Shown one piece after another: positions 1-6,435 of a stretch of DNA of 12,075 bases. The stretch is from Prolixibacteraceae bacterium. GTDB lineage: Bacteria > Bacteroidota > Bacteroidia > Bacteroidales > Prolixibacteraceae. A program made the translations under genes and the position numbers. The stretch's first letter is position 1, and each line of letters begins with the position of its first letter. The stretch spans positions 399 through 12,473 of the forward strand of contig DMSQ01000059.1 in the NCBI GenBank assembly GCA_003457135.1, given 5' to 3'. The notes under the pieces were generated by a model. That model did not search any database. It saw only the letters and a program-made list of their open reading frames with translations, and was not told the DNA's origin.

Positions 1-1401
1 ATAGAAGATACCGATCAGAACCGATTTGTTCCCGGGGCGGAAGAATATATCATTGAATCGTTGAAATGGTGCGGGCTTGTTCCCGACGAAGGTGTTGGAT
101 TTGGTGGTGATTTGGGTCCATACCGGCAAAGTGAACGCAAACCGATCTATAAGAAATATGCAGATCACCTGATTGCAAATGGAAATGCTTATTATTCATT
201 CGATACTGCCGAAGAATTGGACGAACTCAGGAAACGGGCAGAAGCCGAAAAACAGGTTTTTTCGTATGACTTGCATACACGTCAAGGATTGAAAAATTCA
301 CTGACTCTTTCTGCTGAAGAAGTTCAGGCTAGATTGGCCAGTGGCGAACATTACGTTATTCGTTTCAAAATGCCTGAAAACCGGGATATTGTTGAGGAAG
401 ATATGATTCGCGGACGGGTGTCGTTCAATACCAATCAGCTCGACGATAAGGTTTTGTTTAAATCTGACGGAATGCCAACCTATCACCTCGCCAATGTGGT
501 CGACGATCACCTGATGAATATTACGCATGTTATCCGGGGAGAAGAGTGGCTTCCTTCCATGCCCTTACATATTCTGTTGTACGAATCGCTTGGTATTGCT
601 GAAAACCGTCCACGTTTTTCACACCTGCCACTTATCCTGAAACCGGAGGGTAAAGGAAAGTTGAGCAAACGTGATGGTGACAAAATGGGATTTCCGGTAT
701 TTCCATTGTTATGGAAGGATCCGGAAACCGGTGATGTATCAAGAGGATATCGTGAAGATGGCTATTTCTCTGAAGCTTTTATCAATATGCTGGCATTGCT
801 GGGTTGGAACTCAGGTACCGAACAGGAATTTTTCTCGATGGATGAGTTAATTGCAAGTTTTGACCTTTTTCGCGTGGTAAAATCGGGTGCACGGTTCGAT
901 CCGGAAAAAGCCAAATGGTTCAACCGGCATTATTTGCAGCAGAAATCACCAGTAGAACTGGCTCAATTGTTTTTGCCCATTTTAAATGAAAAGGGGATAA
1001 CTCCTGAATTTGAATATCTCGAACGGATTGTTGGGATGATCCAGGAACGCTGCGAATTTGTAAAAGACATTTGGTCTCAGGCACATTTCTTTTTTCAGGC
1101 TCCGGAAAGCTACGACGAAAAAACGGTGAAATCAAAATGGAAACCCGATACCTCTGAAAAACTTCAGGCAATTTCTGAACTTTTAGAGACAGTTACCGAA
1201 TGGAAAGCTGAAACGATAAAAGAAGCATTCTCTGCATTTATGACTTCCAAAGAATGGGGATTTGGCGCGGTAATGGTTCCGGTACGCCTGGCTTTGGTCG
1301 GAAGCAGTTCAGGCCCTGACCTCTTTGAAATCTGTGAACTGATTGGCAAAGAGGAAACGATTGGACGGATTAAAACAGCTTGCAAAAAAATTAAGTTATA
1401 A
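1..1401 (+). CDS. gltX: Glutamyl-tRNA synthetase, 5' end missing
   Basis: Class I aminoacyl-tRNA synthetase that charges tRNA(Glu) with glutamate in the cytoplasm. The reading frame is open from base 1 and opens with IEDTDQNRFVPGAEEYI, which lies just after the ATP-binding HIGH region in this family. About 40 N-terminal residues, including HIGH, are therefore outside the window and 466 residues are visible. The second ATP motif is present as KLSKR at bases 658-672, a KMSKS variant. The stretch right after it (GFPVFPLLWKD and on) resembles the insertion seen in Bacteroidota GltX. The conserved catalytic-core segment with HVIRGEEWLPS is at about bases 514-558. The C-terminal anticodon-binding region is complete and ends in a TAA stop. 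The first internal ATG (base 64 region) is not the true start. GltX is near certain; the related glutaminyl enzyme is unlikely given the RIEDTD-type context and overall pattern. Confidence 0.96.
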   Translation: MEDTDQNRFVPGAEEYIIESLKWCGLVPDEGVGFGGDLGPYRQSERKPIYKKYADHLIANGNAYYSFDTAEELDELRKRAEAEKQVFSYDLHTRQGLKNSLTLSAEEVQARLASGEHYVIRFKMPENRDIVEEDMIRGRVSFNTNQLDDKVLFKSDGMPTYHLANVVDDHLMNITHVIRGEEWLPSMPLHILLYESLGIAENRPRFSHLPLILKPEGKGKLSKRDGDKMGFPVFPLLWKDPETGDVSRGYREDGYFSEAFINMLALLGWNSGTEQEFFSMDELIASFDLFRVVKSGARFDPEKAKWFNRHYLQQKSPVELAQLFLPILNEKGITPEFEYLERIVGMIQERCEFVKDIWSQAHFFFQAPESYDEKTVKSKWKPDTSEKLQAISELLETVTEWKAETIKEAFSAFMTSKEWGFGAVMVPVRLALVGSSSGPDLFEICELIGKEETIGRIKTACKKIKL

Positions 1402-1407
1402 ATTGTA

Positions 1408-1425
1408 CAAGCAAATAGATGCTTG
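1408..1425 (+). terminator. Weak stem-loop after gltX
   Basis: Perfect 6-bp inverted repeat CAAGCA / TGCTTG with a 6-base loop, six bases after the gltX stop. There is no run of T after it, so it is at best a weak terminator or an mRNA 3' end stabiliser. It could also be chance. Confidence 0.3.
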
Positions 1426-1462
1426 ACATGTATGGAGTTAGGTTACAATAGAACATTTTTTA

Positions 1463-2245
1463 ATGAGACGAGAAATGAATTGTACGTATAAATTTTTCAT
1501 ATTTATTCTTGCATTGAATTTTGCACTGAATGCCAGCTCGCAAAGTAACAACAGTCTAAAACATGAATCAGATATTTTTTCAGGCGCAGTAACCATTACT
1601 ACCAAAGGGCTTTCAACTTTTCCAAACCTGACTTTGGGCAAACCGGCAGCAATTCTCGATTTGTCCATGGGTGGTAAAAAACTCAGGTTCGAGCCTGTCA
1701 TGCGTTTTGCCCTCACAGGAAAACCCTGGGGTTTTATTTTCTGGTTCCGTTACGAACTACTCAACAATGAAAAATTTCAGTTTAAAATAGGGGCACATCC
1801 CGCATATTCATTTAAAACCATTTCAGTTACCCAAAACGGAACTTCTAAGAATATTTTGCGTGCACAGCAATACTTTGCCGGCGAATTATCTCCCGTTTTC
1901 AAATTCGGAAAAAATATAAGTCTGGGACCCTATTACATTTATGCACGGGGTTTGGAAAAAGACATTGTTCAAAACAGCAATTTTATCTCCTTCAGGGCTA
2001 ATTTTTCTAATATTATCCTATCCGACAACTATTTCATGCGCTTAATGGCTCAGGCATACTACCTTAAATTGGATGCTGAGGATGGGTTTTATTTGAATTC
2101 AACTCTTTCGTTGAACCGCCGGAATTTTCCGTTTTCAGTTTCTTCCAGCATAAATAAAGCCATTCAGTCTGAAATTGCCGGCGATAATTTCTTGTGGAAT
2201 ATCAACTTAACTTATTCGTTTAATACCAGGTATACGAAACTTTAA
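1463..2245 (+). CDS. Exported conserved hypothetical, probable outer-membrane beta-barrel
   Basis: A 260-residue protein with a clear signal peptide: Arg residues near the start, a hydrophobic stretch at about residues 10-23, and cleavage likely before Gln27 in NASSQ. The mature part is rich in alternating hydrophobic/polar segments with many aromatics (for example FIFWFRYELL at 91-100 and LGPYYIYARG near 154-163). It ends in strand-like sequence with a penultimate aromatic-rich LTYSF, as expected of a small outer-membrane barrel. I recognise the style (GAVTIT near residue 41, GKPWGFIFWFRY near 86) as a Bacteroidota hypothetical family of unknown role. An alternative start is the ATG at 1475, which still leaves an intact signal peptide. 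It follows gltX by 61 bases and converges with the AraC gene, so no pathway link is evident. A barrel is inferred from pattern only. Confidence 0.8.
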   Translation: MRREMNCTYKFFIFILALNFALNASSQSNNSLKHESDIFSGAVTITTKGLSTFPNLTLGKPAAILDLSMGGKKLRFEPVMRFALTGKPWGFIFWFRYELLNNEKFQFKIGAHPAYSFKTISVTQNGTSKNILRAQQYFAGELSPVFKFGKNISLGPYYIYARGLEKDIVQNSNFISFRANFSNIILSDNYFMRLMAQAYYLKLDAEDGFYLNSTLSLNRRNFPFSVSSSINKAIQSEIAGDNFLWNINLTYSFNTRYTKL

Positions 2246-2280
2246 TACCGCTAAAATTCAGGAATGGTTGAAATTTCTGA

Positions 2281-3192
2281 TTAATTCTGAAACCGGTATT
2301 CATTTGGTGAAAGCCCAGTTCGATTCTTAAATAGCCGTGTAAAGTGTTGTGGATATTTGAATCCTAATTCGTAAGCAATTTCGTTGACGGTTTTATTGGT
2401 ATCGAAACTCTTGTTTTTGGCCAAATCAATAATTTTGTCCTGAATGTATTCTTTTGCTGATTTCCCTGTTTCTTTCTTAATCAAATCGCCAAAATAGTTG
2501 GCCGACAAATGAAGCTCTTCCGCAAAATAAGCAACAGTTGGCAAGCCGATATTTTGAGGTTTGTCTGATGAAAAATAGCCATTCAGCAGTTCTTCAAACT
2601 TTTCCAAAATGCCCTTGTTAACGTTGTCTCTTGTAATGAATTGGCGGTCATAAAAACGGTCACAGTAATTCAGGAACAGTTCGATATTGGAGGCAATAAG
2701 TTTCTTACTGTGCTTGTCGATATTTTGTTGTAATTCAAATTCAATTTTTGAAAAGCAGTCCAAAACAATCTGCCTTTCACGTTCCGAAAGGTGCAAAGCT
2801 TCGTTGGCGTTGTAGCTGAAGAAGTTATACTCATGGATGATCCTGCCCAGAGACGTCCTGCGGATTAGATCGGGATGGAACACAAGAGCATATCCTTTTG
2901 GCTGATACACTTGTCCGTCAGTTTCAACAACCATCATTTGCCCCGGTGCAACAAAAACCAGCGTACCCTCCTGATAGTCATAGTAATTACGTCCATATTT
3001 TAAATCACAGCCTTTAAAATCTTTCAAAAAAATACAATACAGTCCATAATTTATTTTCACACTCTTTTGCCCGTCCCACGACCTTGGATTCGCCTTTGAA
3101 AAATCAACAACACTCACCAAAGGGTGCAACGTTTCGTGATTATTCAAGGCATTGTATTCAGCTATTGTATCAAATCTGTAAATTCGTTCCAT
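2281..3192 (-). CDS. AraC-family transcriptional regulator
   Basis: A 303-residue DNA-binding regulator. Residues 1 to about 185 form a cupin-like sensing/dimerisation region, with a strand-rich stretch around 45-110 that includes EGTLVFVAPGQM. A helical linker follows. The C-terminal two-helix-turn-helix AraC domain covers about 200-303: the first HTH is near LPTVAYFAEELHLSANYFGDLIKK (217-240), and the second is at TVNEIAYELGFKYPQHFTRLFKN (268-290), followed by the signature TGLSPNEYR. The length is typical. The N-terminal part (ALVFHPDLIR, EALHLSERERQ) is the form seen in many Bacteroidota AraC proteins beside small enzyme clusters. It is divergent from the hydrolase at 3350 with a 157-base spacer holding an inverted repeat, so it probably controls that gene and perhaps the downstream exported enzymes. 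The ligand is unknown. Family assignment is secure; the target genes are inferred. Confidence 0.95.
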   Translation of the reverse strand: MERIYRFDTIAEYNALNNHETLHPLVSVVDFSKANPRSWDGQKSVKINYGLYCIFLKDFKGCDLKYGRNYYDYQEGTLVFVAPGQMMVVETDGQVYQPKGYALVFHPDLIRRTSLGRIIHEYNFFSYNANEALHLSERERQIVLDCFSKIEFELQQNIDKHSKKLIASNIELFLNYCDRFYDRQFITRDNVNKGILEKFEELLNGYFSSDKPQNIGLPTVAYFAEELHLSANYFGDLIKKETGKSAKEYIQDKIIDLAKNKSFDTNKTVNEIAYELGFKYPQHFTRLFKNRTGLSPNEYRFQN

Positions 3193-3213
3193 CTCTTTTT
3201 CATTTTAAGGAAA

Positions 3214-3221
3214 CAAATTTA
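3214..3221 (-). promoter_or_regulatory. Possible -7 box for the AraC gene
   Basis: Read on the minus strand the sequence is TAAATTTG, which fits the Bacteroidota TAnnTTTG -7 consensus, 22 bases upstream of the AraC start codon. No good TTTG-type -33 element is seen at the expected distance, so this is a weak call. Confidence 0.35.
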
Positions 3222-3295
3222 AACATTCCTATCACTGTTGTAACCATTCAATAGGTCCAATCAGTAAAAATGGTAGAAGATACCGTATTCTATAT

Positions 3296-3328
3296 ACAAA
3301 TGCCTAAATTGTAAGTCCTTACATTTGT
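3296..3328. promoter_or_regulatory. Nested inverted repeat, candidate operator
   Basis: Outer arms ACAAATG (3296-3302) and CATTTGT (3322-3328) flank an inner palindrome TGTAAG-TC-CTTACA (3310-3323). It lies in the divergent region between the AraC gene and the exported hydrolase and overlaps a -7-like box for the latter. This fits a regulator binding site. Many AraC proteins bind direct repeats rather than palindromes, so the match to this regulator is uncertain. Confidence 0.4.
3320..3327 (+). promoter_or_regulatory. Possible -7 box for the exported hydrolase gene
   Basis: TACATTTG is an exact match to the Bacteroidota TAnnTTTG -7 consensus, 22 bases upstream of the ATG at 3350. It would give a very short leader. 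No clear -33 TTTG is present, which would suit a promoter that needs an activator. Confidence 0.4.
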
Positions 3329-3349
3329 TGAATTAAAAATTACAGTGAA

Positions 3350-4480
3350 ATGAGAAATGAAATCAAAAGTTGGGAAACAGTACGGTTCAACCGTTCTTCC
3401 TTAGAATGTACAAAGCGTTTAAATCTGATGAATGTCATTTTGTTGTTGCTTGCCTTTGTAAGCCTGTCGTCTTTTGCCGCAACCAAAGAGAAACTGTTGA
3501 AGATTCGTGAACAAGGTAGTTTTGCCATTGGTGGAACCGTGATTACAAATCCAGGTACGTTCGATCAGTACAAGCAAACTCCGGAAGGACAAACCTTTCA
3601 TGGCGATCATGCTTACGTTTTTTATCAGGTCCCTGACAAAGCCCGCCAATATCCGCTGGTGATGTGGCACGGTATCGGACAATTTTCGAAAACATGGGAA
3701 ACCACACCCGATGGTCGCGAAGGATATCAGAACATCTTTTTGCGCCGTCGTTTCCCTGTTTATATCATTGACCAACCTCGAAGAGGTAATGCAAGTCGCA
3801 GTACAGCGGCTGCCAGCATTACACCTACGCCTGACGAACAGGGCTGGTTTGGTACTTTCCGTGTCGGAATCTGGCCCAACTATTTTGATGGAGTTCAGTT
3901 CTCTAAAGATCCAGAAACTATCAATCAGTATTTCCGACAAATGGTTCCTAATATAGGACCTATCGATATGAATGTCAATACTGACGCGGTTTCGGCCTTG
4001 TTCACCAAAGTTGGATCAGCAATTTTGGTTACGCACTCACATTCCGGAGGAATGGGTTGGGGTACCGCAATCAAAAATCAAAATGTAAAAGCCATCGTTT
4101 CGTACGAGCCCGGAAGTGGTTTCGTTTTTCCTGAAGGAGAAGTGCCAGCACCTATACCAATGGCCGGAGGTACAATGTCCGCTTTGGGAGTGCCGATGTC
4201 AGATTTTATGAAGCTCACCAAAATCCCGATCATTATTTACTACGGCGATTTTATTCCTGAAAAACCAATGGATAACCCTGGTCAGGATGGATGGCGGGCA
4301 CGTTTGGAAATGGCAAGGTTATGGCGGGATGCAGTGAATAAGCACGGTGGCGATGTTACGGTAGTTCACCTACCTGAAATCGGAATCAAAGGCAATACAC
4401 ATTTCCCTTTTTCCGATTTAAACAATCTGGAAATAGCCGAACTGATGTCGAAATGGCTGAAGGAAAAAGGATTGGATTAG
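3350..4480 (+). CDS. Exported alpha/beta-hydrolase, probable esterase
   Basis: A 376-residue alpha/beta-fold hydrolase with a hydrophobic export segment at about residues 27-44 (MNVILLLLAF then SLSSFAA). The annotated start gives a long 26-residue n-region containing Lys and Arg. The ATG at 3428 (Met27) is an equally possible start that would give a compact signal peptide without a basic n-region. The fold is shown by the oxyanion-type VMWHGIG (104-110), strand YIIDQPRRG (138-146), the nucleophile elbow HSHSGG with Ser232 as likely nucleophile (Ser replaces the usual first Gly of GxSxG), an acidic candidate at Glu253 or Asp300, and His351 in GNTHFPF as the likely catalytic His. The substrate is unknown; an ester or lactone is the default for the fold. 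It is transcribed divergently from the AraC regulator and is separated from the next hydrolase by a 369-base repeat-bearing gap. Confidence 0.88.
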   Translation: MRNEIKSWETVRFNRSSLECTKRLNLMNVILLLLAFVSLSSFAATKEKLLKIREQGSFAIGGTVITNPGTFDQYKQTPEGQTFHGDHAYVFYQVPDKARQYPLVMWHGIGQFSKTWETTPDGREGYQNIFLRRRFPVYIIDQPRRGNASRSTAAASITPTPDEQGWFGTFRVGIWPNYFDGVQFSKDPETINQYFRQMVPNIGPIDMNVNTDAVSALFTKVGSAILVTHSHSGGMGWGTAIKNQNVKAIVSYEPGSGFVFPEGEVPAPIPMAGGTMSALGVPMSDFMKLTKIPIIIYYGDFIPEKPMDNPGQDGWRARLEMARLWRDAVNKHGGDVTVVHLPEIGIKGNTHFPFSDLNNLEIAELMSKWLKEKGLD

Positions 4481-4612
4481 TGAAGGGGATATCATCTGTT
4501 GATAATATGAAATGCTTAAATCTCTCTGCATATTTGATGCAACCCTAATGTGAATAACCGGGGAATGCTGGGGTTACTGTTGAAGGTCGTTGGAGAATTT
4601 TAGACTAAAATG

Positions 4613-4733
4613 TTTCGTACCTACGGTACTCCGGACTTTGCTTCTAAATGTTGTTCTACAAATATTTCGTGCCTCTGGCACTAATTCGGTCTAATTGGTT
4701 CATGCTCCAGAGGAGCAAAATAGTTGTAGAAAA
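4613..4733. repeat. Dispersed-repeat-like cluster of three 5-bp/3-nt hairpin modules
   Basis: Three hairpins share one design, a 5-bp stem and 3-base loop: GTACC-TAC-GGTAC (4617-4629), GTGCC-TCT-GGCAC (4669-4681) and GCTCC-AGA-GGAGC (4704-4716). Units 1 and 2 are direct copies in a TTTCGT...ACT frame (4613-4630 and 4665-4682, 14 of 18 bases identical). Units 2 and 3 form an inverted pair that includes TTCTACAA (4654-4661) and TTGTAGAA (4724-4731), with 22 of 28 bases matching. Stem changes between units are compensatory. From memory, similar intergenic repeats occur in many Bacteroidota genomes. A REP-like origin is inferred. Confidence 0.65.
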
Positions 4734-4752
4734 AAGGAACAGATGATGAAAG

Positions 4753-4800
4753 TCGTCCGTGCAGAAGCCTTTTCTAAAGGGAAGATCTTCTTTCGGACGA
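4753..4800 (+). other. Larger imperfect stem-loop upstream of the DLH-like hydrolase gene
   Basis: Outer arms TCGTCCG (4753-4759) and CGGACGA (4794-4800) pair over 7 bp. Inside, AGAAG pairs with CTTCT, and a tip hairpin CCTTT-TCT-AAAGG completes a three-tier structure. There is no T-run after it. It may be a leader RNA structure, a processing site or another dispersed repeat. It ends 49 bases before the ATG at 4850. Confidence 0.4.
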
Positions 4801-4849
4801 AATGGATTAGACAGCAAAATAGTAGTAACACACAAAAAGGAAATTAAAA

Positions 4850-5902
4850 ATGAAAATTAATCTAAGAACTTATTTTTTGCTAATCATGGTTACTTCAATC
4901 AACTTTATTTCGTTGGCTCAGGCCAAACAGGTCCATCCTTTTGGCCTGGTTTACCGGGATGCCATTGCAGAAAATGTATCAGGAAAGGTAAATATCCATC
5001 CGGTAAGCTATAAATTGAATGGCATTGATATTTCTGCCAATATTTACACACCCGCCAACTACGACCAAACAAAAAAATATCCGGCGGTGGTGGTTGCTCA
5101 TCCCAACGGCGGAGTTAAAGAGCAGGTTGCAGGATTATACGCGCAGCGTTTGGCCGAATCGGGTTACATTGCCATTGCTGCCGATGCTTCTTTTCAGGGA
5201 GCCAGTGGCGGACAACCACGCAATGTGGATAAACCGGCTTTTCGAATTGAAGATATTCGCGGAATGGCAGATTTCATTACCCAATATGCAGGAGTAGATT
5301 CAAATCATCTGGGCTTACTGGGTATTTGCGGTGGCGGCGGCTATGCTTTAAAAGCGGCACAAACCGATAAGCGCTTTAAAGTTGTAGCTACCCTGAGTAT
5401 GTTTAATTCCGGCGTGGTAAGGCGCAATGGGTTCATGAATTCAGGGCTGTCCACTATTCAGCAACGTTTAAAACAGGCTACTGAAGCACGTGCCCTGGAA
5501 GCGGCAGGTGGCGAAGTGCGCTATGCAGCCGATACAAAAATGACCGATGAAGAAATAGCCAGGCTGCCGTTTGACCTTTATCGCGAAGGCTACGAATATT
5601 ACGGCAAAACCCATGCTCACCCCAATTCAACCTTCAGGTACACCATGAGCAGTCTGCTCGACCTGATGGAATTTGACGCAGCCACGAACATGGATTTGAT
5701 CAATCAGCCCTTGTTGATGATGGCGGGAAGCAAAGCCGACACCTATTACATGACCGACAGTGCATTCAATCTTGCTACAGGCACAAAGGAGAAAGAATTA
5801 TTCCTGATTCCGGGAGCAACCCACATTCAAACATACTATGTTCCTGAATATGTGTCTCAGGCAATGAGTAAACTCAACGAGTTTTTCGGTAAATATTTAT
5901 AA
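4850..5902 (+). CDS. Exported DLH-like alpha/beta-hydrolase with apparent Cys nucleophile
   Basis: A 350-residue alpha/beta hydrolase with a signal peptide (MKINLR n-region, hydrophobic core to about residue 21, cleavage near LAQA at 22-25). The fold features are the oxyanion-region AHPNGG (83-88), strand GYIAIAADASFQG (105-117) and the elbow GICGGGG (158-164). In the usual nucleophile place stands Cys160 (GxCxG), as in dienelactone hydrolase and a broad group of DLH-like proteins. The other likely triad members are Asp297 in GSKAD and His325 in GATH. A lid-like insertion rich in charged residues lies at about 195-280. Such enzymes hydrolyse esters or lactones; the substrate here is unknown. 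The start is supported by an A-rich leader with AAAGG 11 bases upstream. The next gene begins 11 bases after the stop, so the two are very likely co-transcribed. Confidence 0.9.
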   Translation: MKINLRTYFLLIMVTSINFISLAQAKQVHPFGLVYRDAIAENVSGKVNIHPVSYKLNGIDISANIYTPANYDQTKKYPAVVVAHPNGGVKEQVAGLYAQRLAESGYIAIAADASFQGASGGQPRNVDKPAFRIEDIRGMADFITQYAGVDSNHLGLLGICGGGGYALKAAQTDKRFKVVATLSMFNSGVVRRNGFMNSGLSTIQQRLKQATEARALEAAGGEVRYAADTKMTDEEIARLPFDLYREGYEYYGKTHAHPNSTFRYTMSSLLDLMEFDAATNMDLINQPLLMMAGSKADTYYMTDSAFNLATGTKEKELFLIPGATHIQTYYVPEYVSQAMSKLNEFFGKYL

Positions 5903-5913
5903 AGAAAAGCAAC

Positions 5914-6360
5914 ATGAAAACAACAATTATCGGATTATTTCTCATCATCCTGAGTGCACAATGGTCCTTCGCACAAAATTCTGCCGCAGAGCAGGAAGTC
6001 ATTCAACTTTCGAAAGATAAATGGCAGTGGATGGCCGACAAAAACGCAGATAAACTGGCCGACCTCTTTCACGAAAAATCGATGTTTGTCCACATGGGTG
6101 GAAGCTGGGGAAAGGAACAGGAAGTGAACATTATCAAAAGCGGAGGTATCTGGTACAAAAAAGCGGATATTCATGATGTTTCGGTAAAAATCATTGACAA
6201 TACTGCTATCCTGTTAAACCGAATCACACTTTTGGCTGTGGTTGGCGGAAACGAAGTAACCAATCCGTTTATGGTTACTGAAGTGTATATAAAACAAGAT
6301 GGAAACTGGAAATTAGGTTCTCTATCATTTACTAAATTAATGACACCTGGCGGACAATAA
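5914..6360 (+). CDS. Exported DUF4440 / NTF2-like (SnoaL-type) protein
   Basis: A 148-residue protein with a signal peptide (MKTTIIG, hydrophobic core to residue 16, cleavage before Gln21 in SFAQN). The mature part is a single cone-shaped NTF2-like domain: an N-terminal helix QEVIQLSKDKWQWMADKNADKLADL in two parts (about 27-51), LFHEKSMFVHMGG (51-63) and strands ending in TEVYIKQDGNWKLGSLSFTK (122-141). This is the pattern of DUF4440 family proteins. These domains bind or turn over small molecules in some members, and many have no known activity. Polar residues that could line the pocket include His60 and Trp65, but a catalytic set cannot be assigned. It sits 11 bases after the DLH-like hydrolase, implying the same transcript and perhaps a shared substrate. 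Confidence 0.85.
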   Translation: MKTTIIGLFLIILSAQWSFAQNSAAEQEVIQLSKDKWQWMADKNADKLADLFHEKSMFVHMGGSWGKEQEVNIIKSGGIWYKKADIHDVSVKIIDNTAILLNRITLLAVVGGNEVTNPFMVTEVYIKQDGNWKLGSLSFTKLMTPGGQ

Positions 6361-6390
6361 AAAGTAAATTAAATCTAAGCTGTTTTTCAG

Positions 6391-6406
6391 TCCCGATTTT
6401 TCGGGA
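6391..6406 (+). terminator. Hairpin between DUF4440 and esterase genes
   Basis: Perfect inverted repeat TCCCGA-TTTT-TCGGGA, 30 bases after the DUF4440 stop and 30 before the esterase start. Only TTTGG follows, so it is a poor intrinsic terminator. It may attenuate or process the transcript. A GGAGGGGG run at 6410-6417 resembles a Shine-Dalgarno sequence but is 18 bases from the ATG at 6436, too far for normal use. Confidence 0.4.
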
Positions 6407-6435
6407 TTTGGAGGGGGCTTTAAAACATAAACAAA

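Larger units (their letters stand above)
4481..4849. other. Gene-free 369-base region with structured elements
   Basis: No convincing coding sequence is seen on either strand. The first ~130 bases hold only a short TGCAT-ATTTG-ATGCA inverted repeat (4527-4541). The middle carries the three-hairpin repeat cluster (4613-4733), and the end a larger stem-loop (4753-4800) that falls about 50 bases before the next start codon. I found no exact TAnnTTTG box on the plus strand upstream of 4850. Confidence 0.7.

Noticed and set aside
1423..1449. TTGACA ... TACAAT sigma70-like promoter before 1463
   Set aside because: The spacer is 15 bases, shorter than optimal, and the main sigma factor of Bacteroidota prefers TAnnTTTG boxes. 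It also overlaps the post-gltX hairpin. Probably chance.
3419..3940. A 173-codon open frame on the minus strand
   Set aside because: It lies wholly opposite the clear hydrolase gene at 3350-4480, has no recognisable domain and is a shadow of that gene's codon pattern.
4613..4733. Possible CRISPR array
   Set aside because: The modules differ in sequence and orientation, are unevenly spaced, and no cas gene is present.
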